In this document: one piece after another, positions 48,461 through 61,063 of the stretch
How the letters are laid out: every line of letters starts with the position of its first letter
How positions within the stretch are numbered: position 1 is the stretch's first letter
DNA from: Anseranas semipalmata
Lineage: Eukaryota > Chordata > Aves > Anseriformes > Anseranatidae
Direction: 5' to 3'
NCBI GenBank assembly: GCA_013399115.1
Contig: VXAA01000961.1
Coordinates: forward strand, 328,996-392,995
Length of the DNA: 64,000 nt
Translations under genes and position numbers: made by a program
The notes under the pieces: model-generated
The model's database searches: none
Seen by the model: the letters and a program-made list of their open reading frames with translations, nothing else
Told to the model about the DNA's origin: nothing

Positions 48461-48620
48461 TCAGAGGGCTGTGACCGGTGGCACAAACCCCATCTGGAGG
48501 CCAGTCACAAGGTGGGTACCCCCTGGGTCCTGGGCAACCTGCTGCATCTGACCCTGCTTTGAGCAGGGACTTGGACTGGATGATCTCCAGAGGTGCCACC
48601 CAACCTCAGCAGGTCTGTGG
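48461..48620 (+). mobile_element. CR1 LINE with internal deletion
   Basis: The left part (48461-48530) matches the reverse transcriptase coding region, where GTGGGTACCCCCTGGGTCCT corresponds to the conserved GVPQGSVLG motif, preceded by TGGAGGCCAGTCAC. It then jumps directly to the CR1 3' end, CTGCTTTGAGCAGGGACTTGGACTGGATGATC and CCAGAGGTGCCACCCAACCT. The coding part is not open. Hundreds of bases between polymerase domain and tail are missing. Confidence 0.85.
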
Positions 48621-49413
48621 CTGTGTGTGGAAAAAAGCTACATACTGTCTCTAAGTTATTATTTCTCCTCTCCCAATCTATATTACGTAGCTGATGAGCA
48701 TCTAATTGGTGTTATAGTCAAGGTATCTACCAGAAATAGTATACCAGTCATGGTAGTGGTAGACAGTGGACCACAGCTTGATTCTTACAAGCTTAAAAAA
48801 TAAAGCCTTTGCAAATCATTCAAACATTTTACTTCAAGTGCAGGATATTCACAGTATAAATGCATTGTGTATAGTGGTGCTAAAACAGCTAATCATCTGA
48901 GGACATTATAGTATGCCAATTTTAGGGAAGCCAGATATTGTTTGAAGAATAACTAAGAAGATGTAGAAAAGCTCGTATTAATGATAGTAAAGAAAGGAAT
49001 ACTCAAGTGCCAGCAGCCTATAAAATAGCCCAAGGAAAATCTGGAGTGAGTTATGCCAAAGGAATGTGTGTGAAGGGAGGAAAAGAGAGGGAACATAACC
49101 ACACAGTGAAAACTTTGCCAGTGCAGGCCATTCAGAAGGACTGGTTAGAAATGTAGATGGGATCTAAAAGAAGAGAATATTATCCAGTTAAGGTAAAAGT
49201 GGACATATAAAAAACATGACAGATGGTGCAAGCTGAAAGATCGAGAAGGATATGAATAAATGAGAAAGGTAATTTATCTGAGGAAGAACTGTAAAGATGC
49301 AAACGCATCTTTAGCAAAGTGTTTTATAAAGTCTTGCTCAAGGTGATCTCCGAGAGGAAATGGCATGAAAAAAAAAATTGAAAACTGTGAAGTGTCTAAC
49401 TTGAAAACAAAAG
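48621..49413. other. Non-coding DNA, nothing recognised
   Basis: AT-rich, purine-leaning sequence with no open frame of note and no repeat similarity seen. Confidence 0.5.
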
Positions 49414-49472
49414 GAGGAAGGAAGGAAGGAAGGAAGGAAGGAAGGAAGGAAGGAAGGAAGGAAGGAAGGAAG
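49414..49472 (+). repeat. (GGAA)n microsatellite
   Basis: About 14 uninterrupted GGAA/GAAG tetranucleotide units, all purine on the + strand. Confidence 0.97.
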
Positions 49473-52400
49473 ATTAAGCAATGTTTGTTCAGTCTGTGAC
49501 AGATTTTTGGAGAATGGAGGAGCTATGTGAGGAAGTAAATACAGGGCAGAAAAGATTCAGATACACATACAAAATAATGTATAAATTTTGTAAAGTGCAA
49601 GAGAGAAAAAAAAGGAAAGGTGTAAAAATGTATGCCGTCCATGGCAAAGAAAAATAGCTACCAGACACACAGCCAAGTTCATCTTTGCATTTGAACTGAG
49701 CTTGCCACAAAAACTGGGAGATATCTGGGGAGTCTCTCCACTGTTATAGCAGCTGGGATGCAGGAATCTCTTCCTGACCAAGGTCTTTGTGCCAGGATCC
49801 CTTGCAAGGGACAGACTGTTACAGAGACCGCTATCCTGACTCTGCCTCCTGAAGACTTTATTAGAAGAATTTCTTATGCAACTGTAGCTGTTTCATGACT
49901 ACTTTATTCGCACAGTGATGTTGGACATGGGACCAGGACAATGCAGTGAAACACAAAGGACAAATTCTATGTCATAGGCCATAAACAGGATGAGAGATCA
50001 AACAGCGAAGTAACAGGTAAAAATGCAGCAAAATGCATCTGCACAACAGGAGAGTGAAAACAAAAGAAAGACCTTGGAAGAGAGATTAAAAAAAAAAAGA
50101 CAGAAAAAATTTGCAAAGATAAGTATCACCATTGAGCAAGGCTGGTATCACTATAGTCATTAGCCAAAAATAAAAGCCAAAACCAAACCTGCAAAGGTGG
50201 GTTTGATTTGAAGAATCAGGCACTAGAGAGAAGTCTGGACTTTCTCCAGCTCCATTCAGCAGCCAAAGGTGTGAGCAAGATGAAAAACAGAAACCAGTCA
50301 ACGCTAAGGAGTGTTCCAGATGCCAGAATGCGAAACAAGAAGATTGAAGACAAAGAATTACAGAGGTAAGACACACAAGGTCCACAGCCAGCTCAGAGAA
50401 AACACTCCCTACCTCAGATCACCACGTTATTCACAGGAAATGCTACAGCGATGAAGTTGATAGAGTGTTTCACAGGGAAGGTCTTCCAGTTCATGTTGTA
50501 ACCTAAAAGAAACTGAAGCAAATGTGGTTTGATTCAGTGGCCAAAACTATAACATTCTGAAGAAATCTGGCATTCTGTCTGTGATGCTGTAGGCCACATG
50601 ACCCCAATGCAGACCGTAAGCTGAATACCACAGATAAAAATATTTTACCAACTTCACTGTTGGGGAAGAGATTTTCTTTCCAGATGAGCTTCTGACTTCT
50701 TCCCACATAGAATTATCCCTTTCTCTGAATGGGAAGTGACCAAGGGAACCCCCTCTGTGTGGAGGAGGCAGGCTAACAAGCATCTACCCTCACTGAACCA
50801 CACAGCAGCTGGCATCTGCCCCACGTCCCAGCATCTACTGGGATTTCAGGAGAAAACAGCCATGCTCACTAGCACTAAACTAGTGTATGTTACGTGTTCT
50901 GAGAGAGCTTGTCTACCTTTGCTGATCCCAGGGCAGAAGGCTTATAGTCTACCGGTGTTTGCTGACGTGCTTTGCAGACTGACCCCATCTCTCTGTTCTC
51001 CCTGATGCCCCACGTGATCTAGAATAGGAGGCTGCTCTGTTCCTGCGTTTAGCTACCCAGTTGACTCATAAGGTGTTAAATCAGGCATACAGGATGCTGA
51101 AGAGCACACATCATCAGTGATAAATGATCTCTGAAAGCAAGCTTTGATGATGCAGTCATGTAGGCTTGTTGGTGATGTGACAGACTGAAGACAGCTGATG
51201 CAGGTTGTGAGATTTTTGTCCACGCTAACTCCCAGCTTTGATGCAGGTTTATAATCCCAAAGAAGTGCAACTCCACTGTTCTGCAACCTTGAAAGAGCTA
51301 GTGGCACCTCCAGAACTTGCAGGTGAAGTGTGTAACCCAATCATCCAACATCAGAGCATGGTTTGAGGAGCACCCTCACGACAACTCAGAAGCAGGTTGC
51401 TGATGCTGTCTGGATGCTTGCTGAACTAAACGGGCACAGCTTCATGGCTAACCAGTTCAGTGTTGGCAAGGCAGCTGTGGGTATACGGAGGAATACTATG
51501 GAGCCTCTTTTTAAAGGCACAGACCTGAAAACATGACATGTAAACTATGTAAACAGCATATGTGCTTTATCCTATGATACAGACAGGAATATTGAGCAAG
51601 AAAGGCAGACCAACCATGTGAGTCCACATGTTAAGTGATGAAGGTGCTTCATATCCACCTTGGAGTAAGAACACACACATGGGGATCAAAGCATAGGTGA
51701 GGCATTGCCAGCTTATAGCTTAGCTTGTTTGCAATAACGTGAGCATCTGCCTATGTTTCATGCCACTGAATGCTTAATTGGAACAGGTCACTCAAACTTG
51801 CAGTTTTATTTCTCCTGAACACAATGGTAGGTCCATAGTAATCATACTAATACTAACACTACTACTACTAATAATAGTAATAGTAGATTCCACGGATACA
51901 TGTATTTGGAGGGGAAGGGAAGCGGGGAGCACCTAAAGGGCCTGTAGTTCTTTTCTTCCCATTAGCATCATCTGGTCTAACATGCACTCCAGGCCATGTA
52001 ATACTAGAACATTCTCGTGACTCTGCTTCCAGCACAGACGGCAGCTGTGTTTAGCCTCAGTTCAAAGGAGTGAGTCTGCATCTGTGTTTTTTGGGTTGCA
52101 CACACTAGCCAAAAAGCCTTCTGGTAATAAGTGTGAAACCACCTTTGCTGGTAGGCGAAGGAGTGAGAGTAGGGAAACCTTGTATGATTGTAATTTCCTA
52201 TATAACTTGAGAATATGATTTTATTTTATTTTTTTTAAGATGATGATAAAAACAAAATTACACTAGATTTGCAGGAACGTTCAGCAATGATTCTCTTCCA
52301 GAAGTCTGAGGCAAAATTTCCACTGTGTAAAAACATATTACATTTGAGTGCCATTTACAGATTAGTTATGCCAAATGTAATTTTTATTAGACTTTCAGGA

Positions 52401-54719
52401 ACAGTCATGATTCACTCTAGTTCACATCAGATACTTCTGTTTTCAAAGCATTGCACCATCAAGAATTAATTAATTCACTCAGAAGAGTAGAAAAAATCAT
52501 TTAGTGCATTTGTTAATTGAGAAATATAACCAAAGACAGCTAGTGGTGATGTTTTAGCCAAGAATTTCAGAAAAAAATACATTTATGTAACAGTCATTTG
52601 AGTAATATTGAAATAAGATTTACTATTTCCTTCAGACATACTTCTAGAAATTGTAGAATGTCATACTTCTTCTAGAGACAAATGTTTCAGTGTATTTTCC
52701 ATCACAACACAATTTGATAGCTTTTTACTTTTAAAGTTAACAGTTGTTCAGAAACGAGGATTAATATTCAAGATTCAAATAGTTCATACTAACAGACTTA
52801 ATCTTGCATTTTTGTTTTCCCACATGAATATTTGTTTGTGACTTCTATGTCTGTTGCAGATTTAAAATATTGGCTTTGATACAAAACATGCATTATTTAT
52901 GAAAGACTGGACAAGGGGCAAGTTGCTAGCGTACTTACTGAGTTATTCCTCAAAATATTGTAGAAATGTTAACTAAAATGCCCTACCTCATACTCAGATC
53001 AGCTTCAGAAAGAGCCTTTAATACCTGAGAAAAGTTAAGTGCTAGGTTTATGCAAAACTTGTCAAGGAAGATTTTGTTTTATGTCAAGCTCAATTCAGAA
53101 CCTTCTTCCCCTGGGAAATTAGGAAGTGTCAGTACCCATTTTCATCCTGTTTCATCATCCCAAGGACAGCTGGCATTTCAACATTTTCCACATGAAACCA
53201 GCACTACCCACTACTTATTCATAACCAAGAATCAGACTTCAGCACTAGATGTAAATTCTGCTGCAGTTTTATTTCTTGTTACACTGGTCAACCAAGTTAG
53301 TATTTTTCACCAATGGTTAATCTCCCACACTCAAAGATACCAGCAGATATATTTGACTATTTAAAGGTACATCCTGGAAAAGCACAGAACACAAATTCCA
53401 AAGCTTTTAATCAAGAAACTTCACAGTAGAGAATCATGTTGAAACAATGGTAAAAATCTTTGTTTCCACTCATCTCAATATTAAACTTTCATTTCCCATT
53501 GCTCCGTAACTTGAAAGAGCTTGTCAGTTCAAGTAAAGATGCCTTGTTCTTTGCCACAGGCATGGCAAGCTGGTCACACATCTTCTGTAACATACCAGCC
53601 AGAGCGGTCAGAGGGAAAGCCTCGTGCTACAGTTAGAGCTGTAGCACAGGTACCTCAGCCTAATGGAGAAATTGTGAGGAAAAAAAAAAAAAAAAACATA
53701 AAAATTCTGATTTTTTTTTTTCAGAAAGTACATCTTCCAGTGTAAAACACAAGTTTCTGGCGAGCCCTAATCACTTGTAAAACCTAGTCTGCTTTCTTGT
53801 CATAGTCAGGAAAGTGGTGCATGAAGCATGAAGTTACATGCTTCCTACACACATCTGCAAACTAGATCTTGGGTGTATGACTTGCTATAAATGAGGTAGG
53901 AGCACACAGCCTGCCTTTCCTAGTATTTTCACTTGTGGAAAGGGCAAAGGAAGTCTTGACTCCAGGTTCATCGCAACTCTTGCCACAGCTAGGAGAGTCA
54001 GCCAGGCGCTGGAAATGAAATAAACTTCACCCTTCAAGTAAAACAGTAGTCTACCTTACCTTATTCCAGGAAGGATGGGATTCACTGTCCTGTGTATTAA
54101 CTGTATATCTGACTCAGAATAGTTCTTTGAAACAATTGGAGGAGAAAGTAATTTACAGTTTGATCTATATTTAGAGTTGTGCCAACAAAACAATCCAGCT
54201 GTGCTGAAATATGACCCAAAAAAAGGCTCTTAAAGTGAGCTCAGTAAATTAGCCTATTTTACAGCCAGACACAGCTAGAGTCAATGATTTATAGTAAATT
54301 ACTCACAGTTCCACAGTCCGCATCCCACTGCAGAAGGAAGAAAACAATAGAAGAATCCTAAACAAGTAGTAACCAATTAAGAAATGAATATATAATGCCC
54401 GTTGACCTGAAATAAACATTTCATTCATATTGGTGTAGATATTTAATCTTGGGTAGAAACAGTAACAAATAGAGTTTTCTATTACACACTAGCCTGTTCA
54501 CGTTCTTCATTGCAACAACGCCCAATTGCTTTCCAGTAGTGCATTAAGCAACACTTTGTTTGTTCTCCCTTCCTCTGCCCCAGGGGAGAGGTTTGTAGAA
54601 TGATTTGCTTTGATAATTTGGGTGCTCTTCTTTAATGTATATGTTGCAATGCATTTATGTCATAGAGGCTGGTTAAAGAAATCTTGTTTGCATTTAGATG
54701 ATGATCTTTGTGATAGTCT
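49473..54719. other. Non-coding DNA, nothing recognised
   Basis: About 5 kb without recognisable genes or interspersed repeats. Minor low complexity includes an ACT/AAT trinucleotide-rich stretch (51841-51890) and a 17-base A run (53680-53696). Frames of about 100 codons at 50086-50385 and 53050-53364 lack homology. A GC-richer block lies at 50700-51050. Confidence 0.55.
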
Positions 54720-54863
54720 TCAGCTCCTGAGGGAGTTCATTCCACACTCTGGGACCAGACTTTGAAAGCCTTTAACCTCCTGAGTGGAGTACATCGATGC
54801 CAAAGAGTAAACATTTTGTTCTTGATTTTTGCCTTGCTTTTCTGTCGTGAGCTTTAGCCAATC
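54720..54863. repeat. Possible very old LINE fragment
   Basis: CTCCTGAGGGAGTTCATTCC and ACTCTGGGACCAGACTTTGA resemble the GGGAGTTCCACAGTCTGGGG-type text found in the 3' regions of some reptile L2/CR1-like elements. The resemblance is from memory and weak. It abuts the hAT-like element. Confidence 0.2.
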
Positions 54864-54864
54864 T

Positions 54865-55173
54865 TCTAGATCAGGGGTCTCCAAAGCGGGGTGCAGGCAC
54901 CCCACAGGGTACAAGGGTACAAGACAGCCCACTGGGGTTTGTGAAGAAAATACCTTTTGTGCCCTTAGTAAATAAAATAAATTTTAAACATTGTGTTTAT
55001 TTCATCTTTACTGAATCCTTTTATAATTTATATTTTTGCATGTTTTATAATGTACATAACATATTAGTACAGTAATACATGTATATAATTCACAAATAAA
55101 TAAATATACATGTTCAAAATTTTTTACTGATATGGGTGTTTGATCAAAAAAGTTGGATACCACTATCTAGATC
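54865..55173. mobile_element. Non-autonomous hAT-like DNA transposon (MITE)
   Basis: About 300 bases bounded by inverted ends: CAGGGGTCTCCAAAG at left (54872) and, on the other strand, TAGTGGTATCCAACTT at right (55165). TCTAGATC occurs directly repeated at 54865-54872 and 55166-55173, an 8-base duplication as expected for hAT elements and fitting their preferred TCTAGA-type target. The CAGGGGT-CCAA end is typical of the Charlie group of hAT. There is a GC-richer left end (GGGGTGCAGGCACCCCA, a small hairpin) and an AT-rich interior of about 200 bases with no open frame. The end/duplication boundary is ambiguous by one base. The element has no transposase and would have been mobilised in trans. 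Confidence 0.68.
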
Positions 55174-58100
55174 AAGGTTCCCTGATGATACCGCACCCTA
55201 TCAACACAAAGTATTCGGTATTCTATAAGTCAATGCAAAACCAAAAGTTTAGTAGTCAAGTCAATAGTTGTCAAGCGTACTTAAAAGAAGCGCTGTTGTT
55301 GTGGAGAGTTGCTGTGACCTTCCCATACTACCCATTCTTGGAGCCAGGAATCTCATGCAGACAGACTGTGGGACTGTTGTCTAACCAAGAGGTGGTAGGA
55401 ATATGAGAGCAGGGCAAGACAGATCTGCCAGCACAGGAGTCTCCCAGCGAAACAGAGATGATTAAACATTCCTTGCTTTATGAGCTCTTATTTGTCTATC
55501 AGGGAAAAAAAAAAAACCACAGAATTTCTCCCAAACTGTGGACTGAACTAACTAACTGTGGGGTTATGCATTCACACAAAGTAAACTAGAATGGACGTGT
55601 AAATTCTTCAAAAAAATTTCTGTGAGCACCACCTCCATCTTGCTGAGATTTTTGACCCAAGAGTTGATGCCGTCATGTTGTGTCCCCAAAAACCCAATTG
55701 AATCGCCTAAATGAGCATGTTAATGTAGTTGGGTGACCGGTGCTAAGTGGTCTAGTATTAGCACCTACTTTTGAAAGTGTCACCTTCCTAAATTAAATCA
55801 AAATATTTCTAAGGTGACAGTTGTAATTCTTAAAATCCATGTGTATGTGTGTGCCTGCAGGGCTATTTTTATTTACTCTACTTTGACATAATTAGTTCAG
55901 TTATGACATACGGTTATGACTAACTTATGACATATGCCTAATCTCTAAGAACACTTACAAAATAAACTTACAAAAAGTCAAGTAGGCACTCTGATATAAT
56001 GCAAGTAGTGCTGTAACTTCATCCACTCTCTCACACACAAAAACAATTAAATGTTTTCTAGTTTACTTACAAGTTCCAGAAAAGCCTGAATAGTTACGCT
56101 GAGGTAAGCCTGAAGTTTTCCTGACTAAATCAGAATTTTCCAAGCATTAGATTTCACATTTTAGCAGTATTGTAAAAACAGATTTTCTTCCTAGTAAAAA
56201 CAGTCATGACTTTCTGAAACATCCTCTGGAAACAACTGTGTTCCTCCTAGTAATGTAAGGCCGCAACCTCAGGTGTACGGATTAATTGATTAGGGCAACA
56301 GCCTGTCCACACCACAGAGAGGAGGGAAAGAAGATGTTAAGCGAGAATACTTCAGGCAGGCACCAGCAATAGCTCACAGAAACTGTCTGCTGACAGCAGG
56401 ATATGATAGAGAAAAGGATATCAGCACCCAGAGCTGCTGATGCTTCTGGGACATGCTCCAGGTCCATGCCAGAGCGAAGGGAACAGCCACAAATATTTGG
56501 GCAACACCTTGCCAGGCACTAAACAGGGTACTCCAAGAAAGCCACGGGTATTATTACTGTAATTATAATTTGAATAGGGGAATGCAGTGGGCATAAGGTC
56601 ATCAACACTGAATTGTGGGGGCCCATGCAGCACTCTGTTGGTATGCACTTCAGCGTGTTGGTATGGCTGAAGGCTTTGACGGGGTTGGGAAATGTACATG
56701 AGGGAGAGGGATGGCATGAGGACAGTGCAAAGGCAGTCGGCTTTGCTGTGGACTGCTTCTCTTGCACTAGCATGCTTTGGGAAAAGAGAAAAGGGAGCAC
56801 TGGGTCAGCAAATGACTGGTGAAGTGGAAAGGGGACTTAAGTAAGGACAAATCTGAGTGTCAGGGCCCTGAGCCCACTCCCATCCTCCTGGGGGTTTGGC
56901 TGCCTGGGCGCAGGGCCAGCTCTAGGGACAGTGCAGCTGGTGACCCTGGGGAAAGCTCTTCCCGAAAGCTCTGCCGGGAGGCCTCAGCGAGGGCTGTCCC
57001 TCCTTCCTTAGGACCCGCTTTTAAGTTGAGAGTCTTCCCCTTCGCGCTGCCTGAGTTACATTGCAGCTGCACTGCAGCCATGCCTGTGCATCGCCTGCAA
57101 AAGATTCTGAGAAGAAAAGGTTTGCTTGTTCATGTCTGGCATTGGCAGTGACCATAAACTTGCAACAGTAGAAACTGCAACATCCAGTAACGAGTACATC
57201 ATTAATCATGTTTGAGAGTGTTGACCCTGTTCCTTACTGACCTGGCATTAGCACCCTTGCTGACAGATGTCACTCAATTTGAGGAACTTTGTTATAAATT
57301 TGATTTTCCGAGGGATAAAAAATGTCCTGTAAAAACATTTTTAAGAACCACTTGAATTCCCTCCAGCAAATATAATTATAATTACAGCTGTTGTATAGAA
57401 TTGCAGAGTTAACAAAGTCTGCCATAACAAATGTGTTTACTTAGTGTTGTTTTCTAATCTCCTCCCTAGACATGGATTCACAAAGATTGTCATACAAGGA
57501 AATTTTAATAAGCAAAATTTCCAAATTTCATTCCTGTTCATTATTGCATGCACTAAATCCACTCAGTTGAGATTCTGCAGCCCATGATAACTGTAATAAC
57601 TGCTTGCTAATTCATACAAGGACAAATTAATGGAGGCAGAGAGATGTTTTCTATGAACTTTGGTAACTTAAGACAGAGTACCACTGACCTGCTGGCAGAT
57701 TTAGAAATTAGCAGAAATGTATAAGGTTATCTAGACAAACAAGAGATGGAAAGCAGATATTGTAACAAAGAGATGGCTAAATTGGATTACCTGAAGTCAG
57801 CCATCAGAAAGTTAGGAGGAGGCTGCACCCTGTTTGAACAAGCACTGATCAAAGCCACGGGGAAAGTGCTGTTGTTTAAACACCCAGAACAGGAGCTTCA
57901 TGCTCTTGATTAGAGTGCATCTTTCACAGCTCGTTCACTCCCTGATAAAGCACATCTGTCTGAGCTGCAGAGTGTAAAATACAGGACTGCTAAGGGGAAC
58001 CATCAAAGAAACAAGAGACATGAAATATCAGGAATGTACTATTTTTTCAGTGAGGCAGAAGGTGAGATCCTATGGCTTTAGGAGCTGACTTACATTCAGG

Positions 58101-58382
58101 GTAGAGGCCTAACCCAAAGACAGACAAAAAGGCTCAGAAAGATCTTAATAAGAAAGACTCAACAAATGTTAGGTAAAAACAGGACACATCACCTTAAAAG
58201 AGGGCTGGAACTAAGAGGAAATCCACTGCATTTGCTAAGGCTACACTGGCCATAGCTATAGCCATAGGAATACAGAAAGAAAAAAATCTATAGCCTAAGC
58301 ACTTGGCCCCAAAAGCAAGTATATTTCCACTCCTTGTAGCATGTTTCACAACAACTCTTCCAGTCCTACTCCAGAATAAAAA
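55174..58382. other. Non-coding DNA, nothing recognised
   Basis: Mostly AT-rich. A GC-richer block at 56860-57080 has about seven CpGs and open frames on both strands, none recognised. Fairly unique AT-rich sequence follows at 57290-57600. Confidence 0.5.
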
Positions 58383-58412
58383 ATAAATAAATATATATAT
58401 ATATATATATTT
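58383..58412 (+). repeat. (AT)n with AAAT flank
   Basis: AAATAAAT followed by about ten AT dinucleotides. Confidence 0.95.
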
Positions 58413-59298
58413 TAAGCAAAACTCATTTGTGAAGCACACGAAAACACACATCTAGATGCAAGCACACAGTCAAGTGCTTTGCTGAAAAGAGGGTGTTTTT
58501 CATTTAGGCTACAGATGACTGACTGAAACAAATAACAGTGCTGTCCACTAGTAGGATGAAAGGGGGTGGGGGTGGCTACAACATAAGAAGATTGGAATAA
58601 GCAGAACTTCTTCCAAAAGAAGCGATATAGTTAGCAGTCATAATACCCACAATAGCACTGGATAAAGCACAGTCTCTTGGTAAGGATGTGTAGAAGCCCC
58701 AACTTGAAAATAAAAGGAAAAATTGTTCATGAAAGCTGAAGAGATTAGGAAAATACTGAAAAGGAGAAGAAAACAGAAAGTGGAAAACAGACTCTACAAT
58801 GTATCTGCCATACAGTGACCGTTCGCCAAAGGCAGCAGGGGAATCTGTGCAAGGAGTGAAGCTTCCACGCATCCTCTGGATCTTTCAGGCAAGGTGATGA
58901 GGGGAAGGATCTGTGACAGGAAGGACAAACCTGGCAAGACAGCGATGAGGACAGCTGCTCACAGCCAGGCAGACAAAACTCTTTTCAGAGGCCTGTGTGC
59001 AACTGGACCCCTCTAGGTTTAAGAGTAAGAGGAGTCACGTGCACAGCAAGCATGAGAAAATGTGCAAACCGGGAACGAACACTGGACCCTGCTCTGCAAC
59101 ATGAGCTTCTCTCCAGTGGTATAAAATCAGTGTGACACCAGGCCCCGAAATGCACTGACACTTGGCTGAGGGGTACACTGAATTCAGGGCTGAGGTTCTG
59201 AATAAGAAAAATGGATTTAATTCTGCAGGGCTACAGTCATTGATATTCACCGTTAGATGCTTTTCACGTTGTTTTGAAGAATAAGGCTTTAAATGGGT
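58413..59298. other. Non-coding DNA, nothing recognised
   Basis: Mixed composition. Short minus-strand frames at 58576-58872 and 59035-59250 are without homology. Confidence 0.5.
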
Positions 59299-59362
59299 TA
59301 TAAATTACCTCTTTGAACACTTTTGAAAAAAAAATATAAATTACTTCTTTGAACACTTTCAA
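59299..59362 (+). repeat. Two-copy tandem duplication, 36-bp offset
   Basis: TATAAATTACCTCTTTGAAC with ACTTTTGAAA following is repeated 36 bases on as TATAAATTACTTCTTTGAAC with ACTTTCAAAT. The copies are separated by an A run. Confidence 0.9.
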
Positions 59363-60949
59363 ATTGTTTTATATTGCCAGACCGATACAAAAGTACATAG
59401 TATAAGAGGGAACTAAGCCAAGAATGTGTAACAGAAAAGGCATGAACATGTTTGGAAGAGTTATAATATCCAATTGTGCATGCAGGACTAAGTCGTGCAC
59501 TGGCATTGAGTTTGCAGACAGGTGTGCCAGTTGGTGACATTATCATTCTTCCAGTTGTTTCTTACCACTCCCCTGCTGAGAGCTTCCACCCCCACAGCTC
59601 TGTTGGCAAAGGAAATTATGTGAGTGCTCCCTCATGTGCTTCCAGCAAGTCAGATGGATTAGTCAATGAAGAGGGTTTAAACTAACCTGCTCACTTTGCC
59701 TGTGGCAAATTAAAGACCTCTTAAAGAAACCCTTCTACCAGCAGAGCTATGGCAGTAGTAACCACAGCATCCAAGATGGAAAATGGGAAAATCTTCAAAT
59801 GGCAAAGTTAGACCTGGAACTCAAAGTCTGTCCATAGGCTTACCAGTATGCACAAGCTATAGCATCTTCTATGCATAATACTTGTCCATGTGCATATTTT
59901 ATTCTGCAGCAAATGTAATACAAAGTAATGCAATTATATTTAAAATTCTCCTGTTGTGGACTAAGTTAAGTCACATTACCTCCTGCTTGCTGTGTGCTAA
60001 ATGTGCAAGGGAACAGTTATCAAATGGTGGATGGTGAGTTTTTAATTCATGATACCTTCTTAACCTGTCTATGGTCACAAGGTGCGATTGTGCAAAATTA
60101 AGTAATTCACTGCATGTCCTGATTAAGGTTGTAAATGACCTTTCCCAGTATCACTTACAAGGTACTCCAGGAGGAATAACTGCACAAACTCAATTTGAGT
60201 TCAGTTTACTACAGAAACTGCTACTGACTGTAATCCAAATACTCTACTGGGAGTTTACAAATGTGTGAGTTTCTGTTATTGGGAATGGGAATCACACTTT
60301 CAAAAGGTTTCTGTAATCGTAATCTGGAAGCAAGGGCTGCAACACGAACAGATGTGCCTGTGTCAGCTTGAACTGCAATGAAAATTCAGCACATGCTCCT
60401 TCCCAAGGCACTCAGCGCTCCCCAGACAGCTGAACCTGTGCCACCAGACTCCACTCGGGTACGTCTACTTCAGCTGCACCTGAAATTGCAGCGCAGACAG
60501 AACCTCAGACCAGTGATGGTGCTGAGGTTTTGAGTCCTTTCTTCCTTGTGGGCAACGAGCATTATTTTCTCTTCCTGGTACTTGTTCCGTGGAGTAGAGC
60601 TGTTCATACTACAAAGTGACTGCTTATGCTATCTATTTTCAGCTATAATCTATTTTTCCACTTTTGGCGTATCAGGACAAATGGGCATTCACTACTGCCA
60701 CGGTAATCGGGCTCCAGTCCAGACATGCTCACTTTGTCCCGTGATCCCCACAGCAAATAATCCTATTCTCTAGAGTAATGCTTTTATCTGAGAGACAAAA
60801 GCACCTCTCCTATTAGTGAATTTCTAGCTTCAAAAATCCCTTAATATGCAGGAGTATTTGACTTGAAACTTTCATGCGCCTAGGAACATAGATTTCCAAT
60901 AATACAAAAACCATGTTAGTGGAATCTCAACTCTCTTTAAAAAATGTTG
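59363..60949. other. Non-coding DNA, nothing recognised
   Basis: Unique AT-rich sequence with a slightly GC-richer patch at 60380-60520. Nothing genic seen. Confidence 0.5.
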
Positions 60950-61063
60950 AATCTTCTTTATTGTATGAACATCCATTGCAGAAATGCGCTCTAGAAACTT
61001 GAGTCTTCCTTGCTTTATTGTATGAGCATTCATTGCAGAAATGTGCTCTAGGAATTGGATAAC
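60950..61063 (+). repeat. Two-copy tandem duplication, 57-bp unit
   Basis: CTTTATTGTATGAACATCCA and TTGCAGAAATGCGCTCTAGA recur exactly 57 bases later as CTTTATTGTATGAGCATTCA and TTGCAGAAATGTGCTCTAGG, with about 90 percent identity. Because 57 is a multiple of three, a minus-strand frame of 80 codons shows a duplicated peptide (HFCNECSYNKA/HFCNGCSYNKE). I read this as a by-product of the duplication rather than a protein. Confidence 0.93.

Noticed and set aside
53521..53745. Open frame running into a 17-A run, as a possible retrocopy
   Set aside because: The terminal lysines are encoded by the A run. The upstream text matches no gene I recognise and no flanking duplication is evident.
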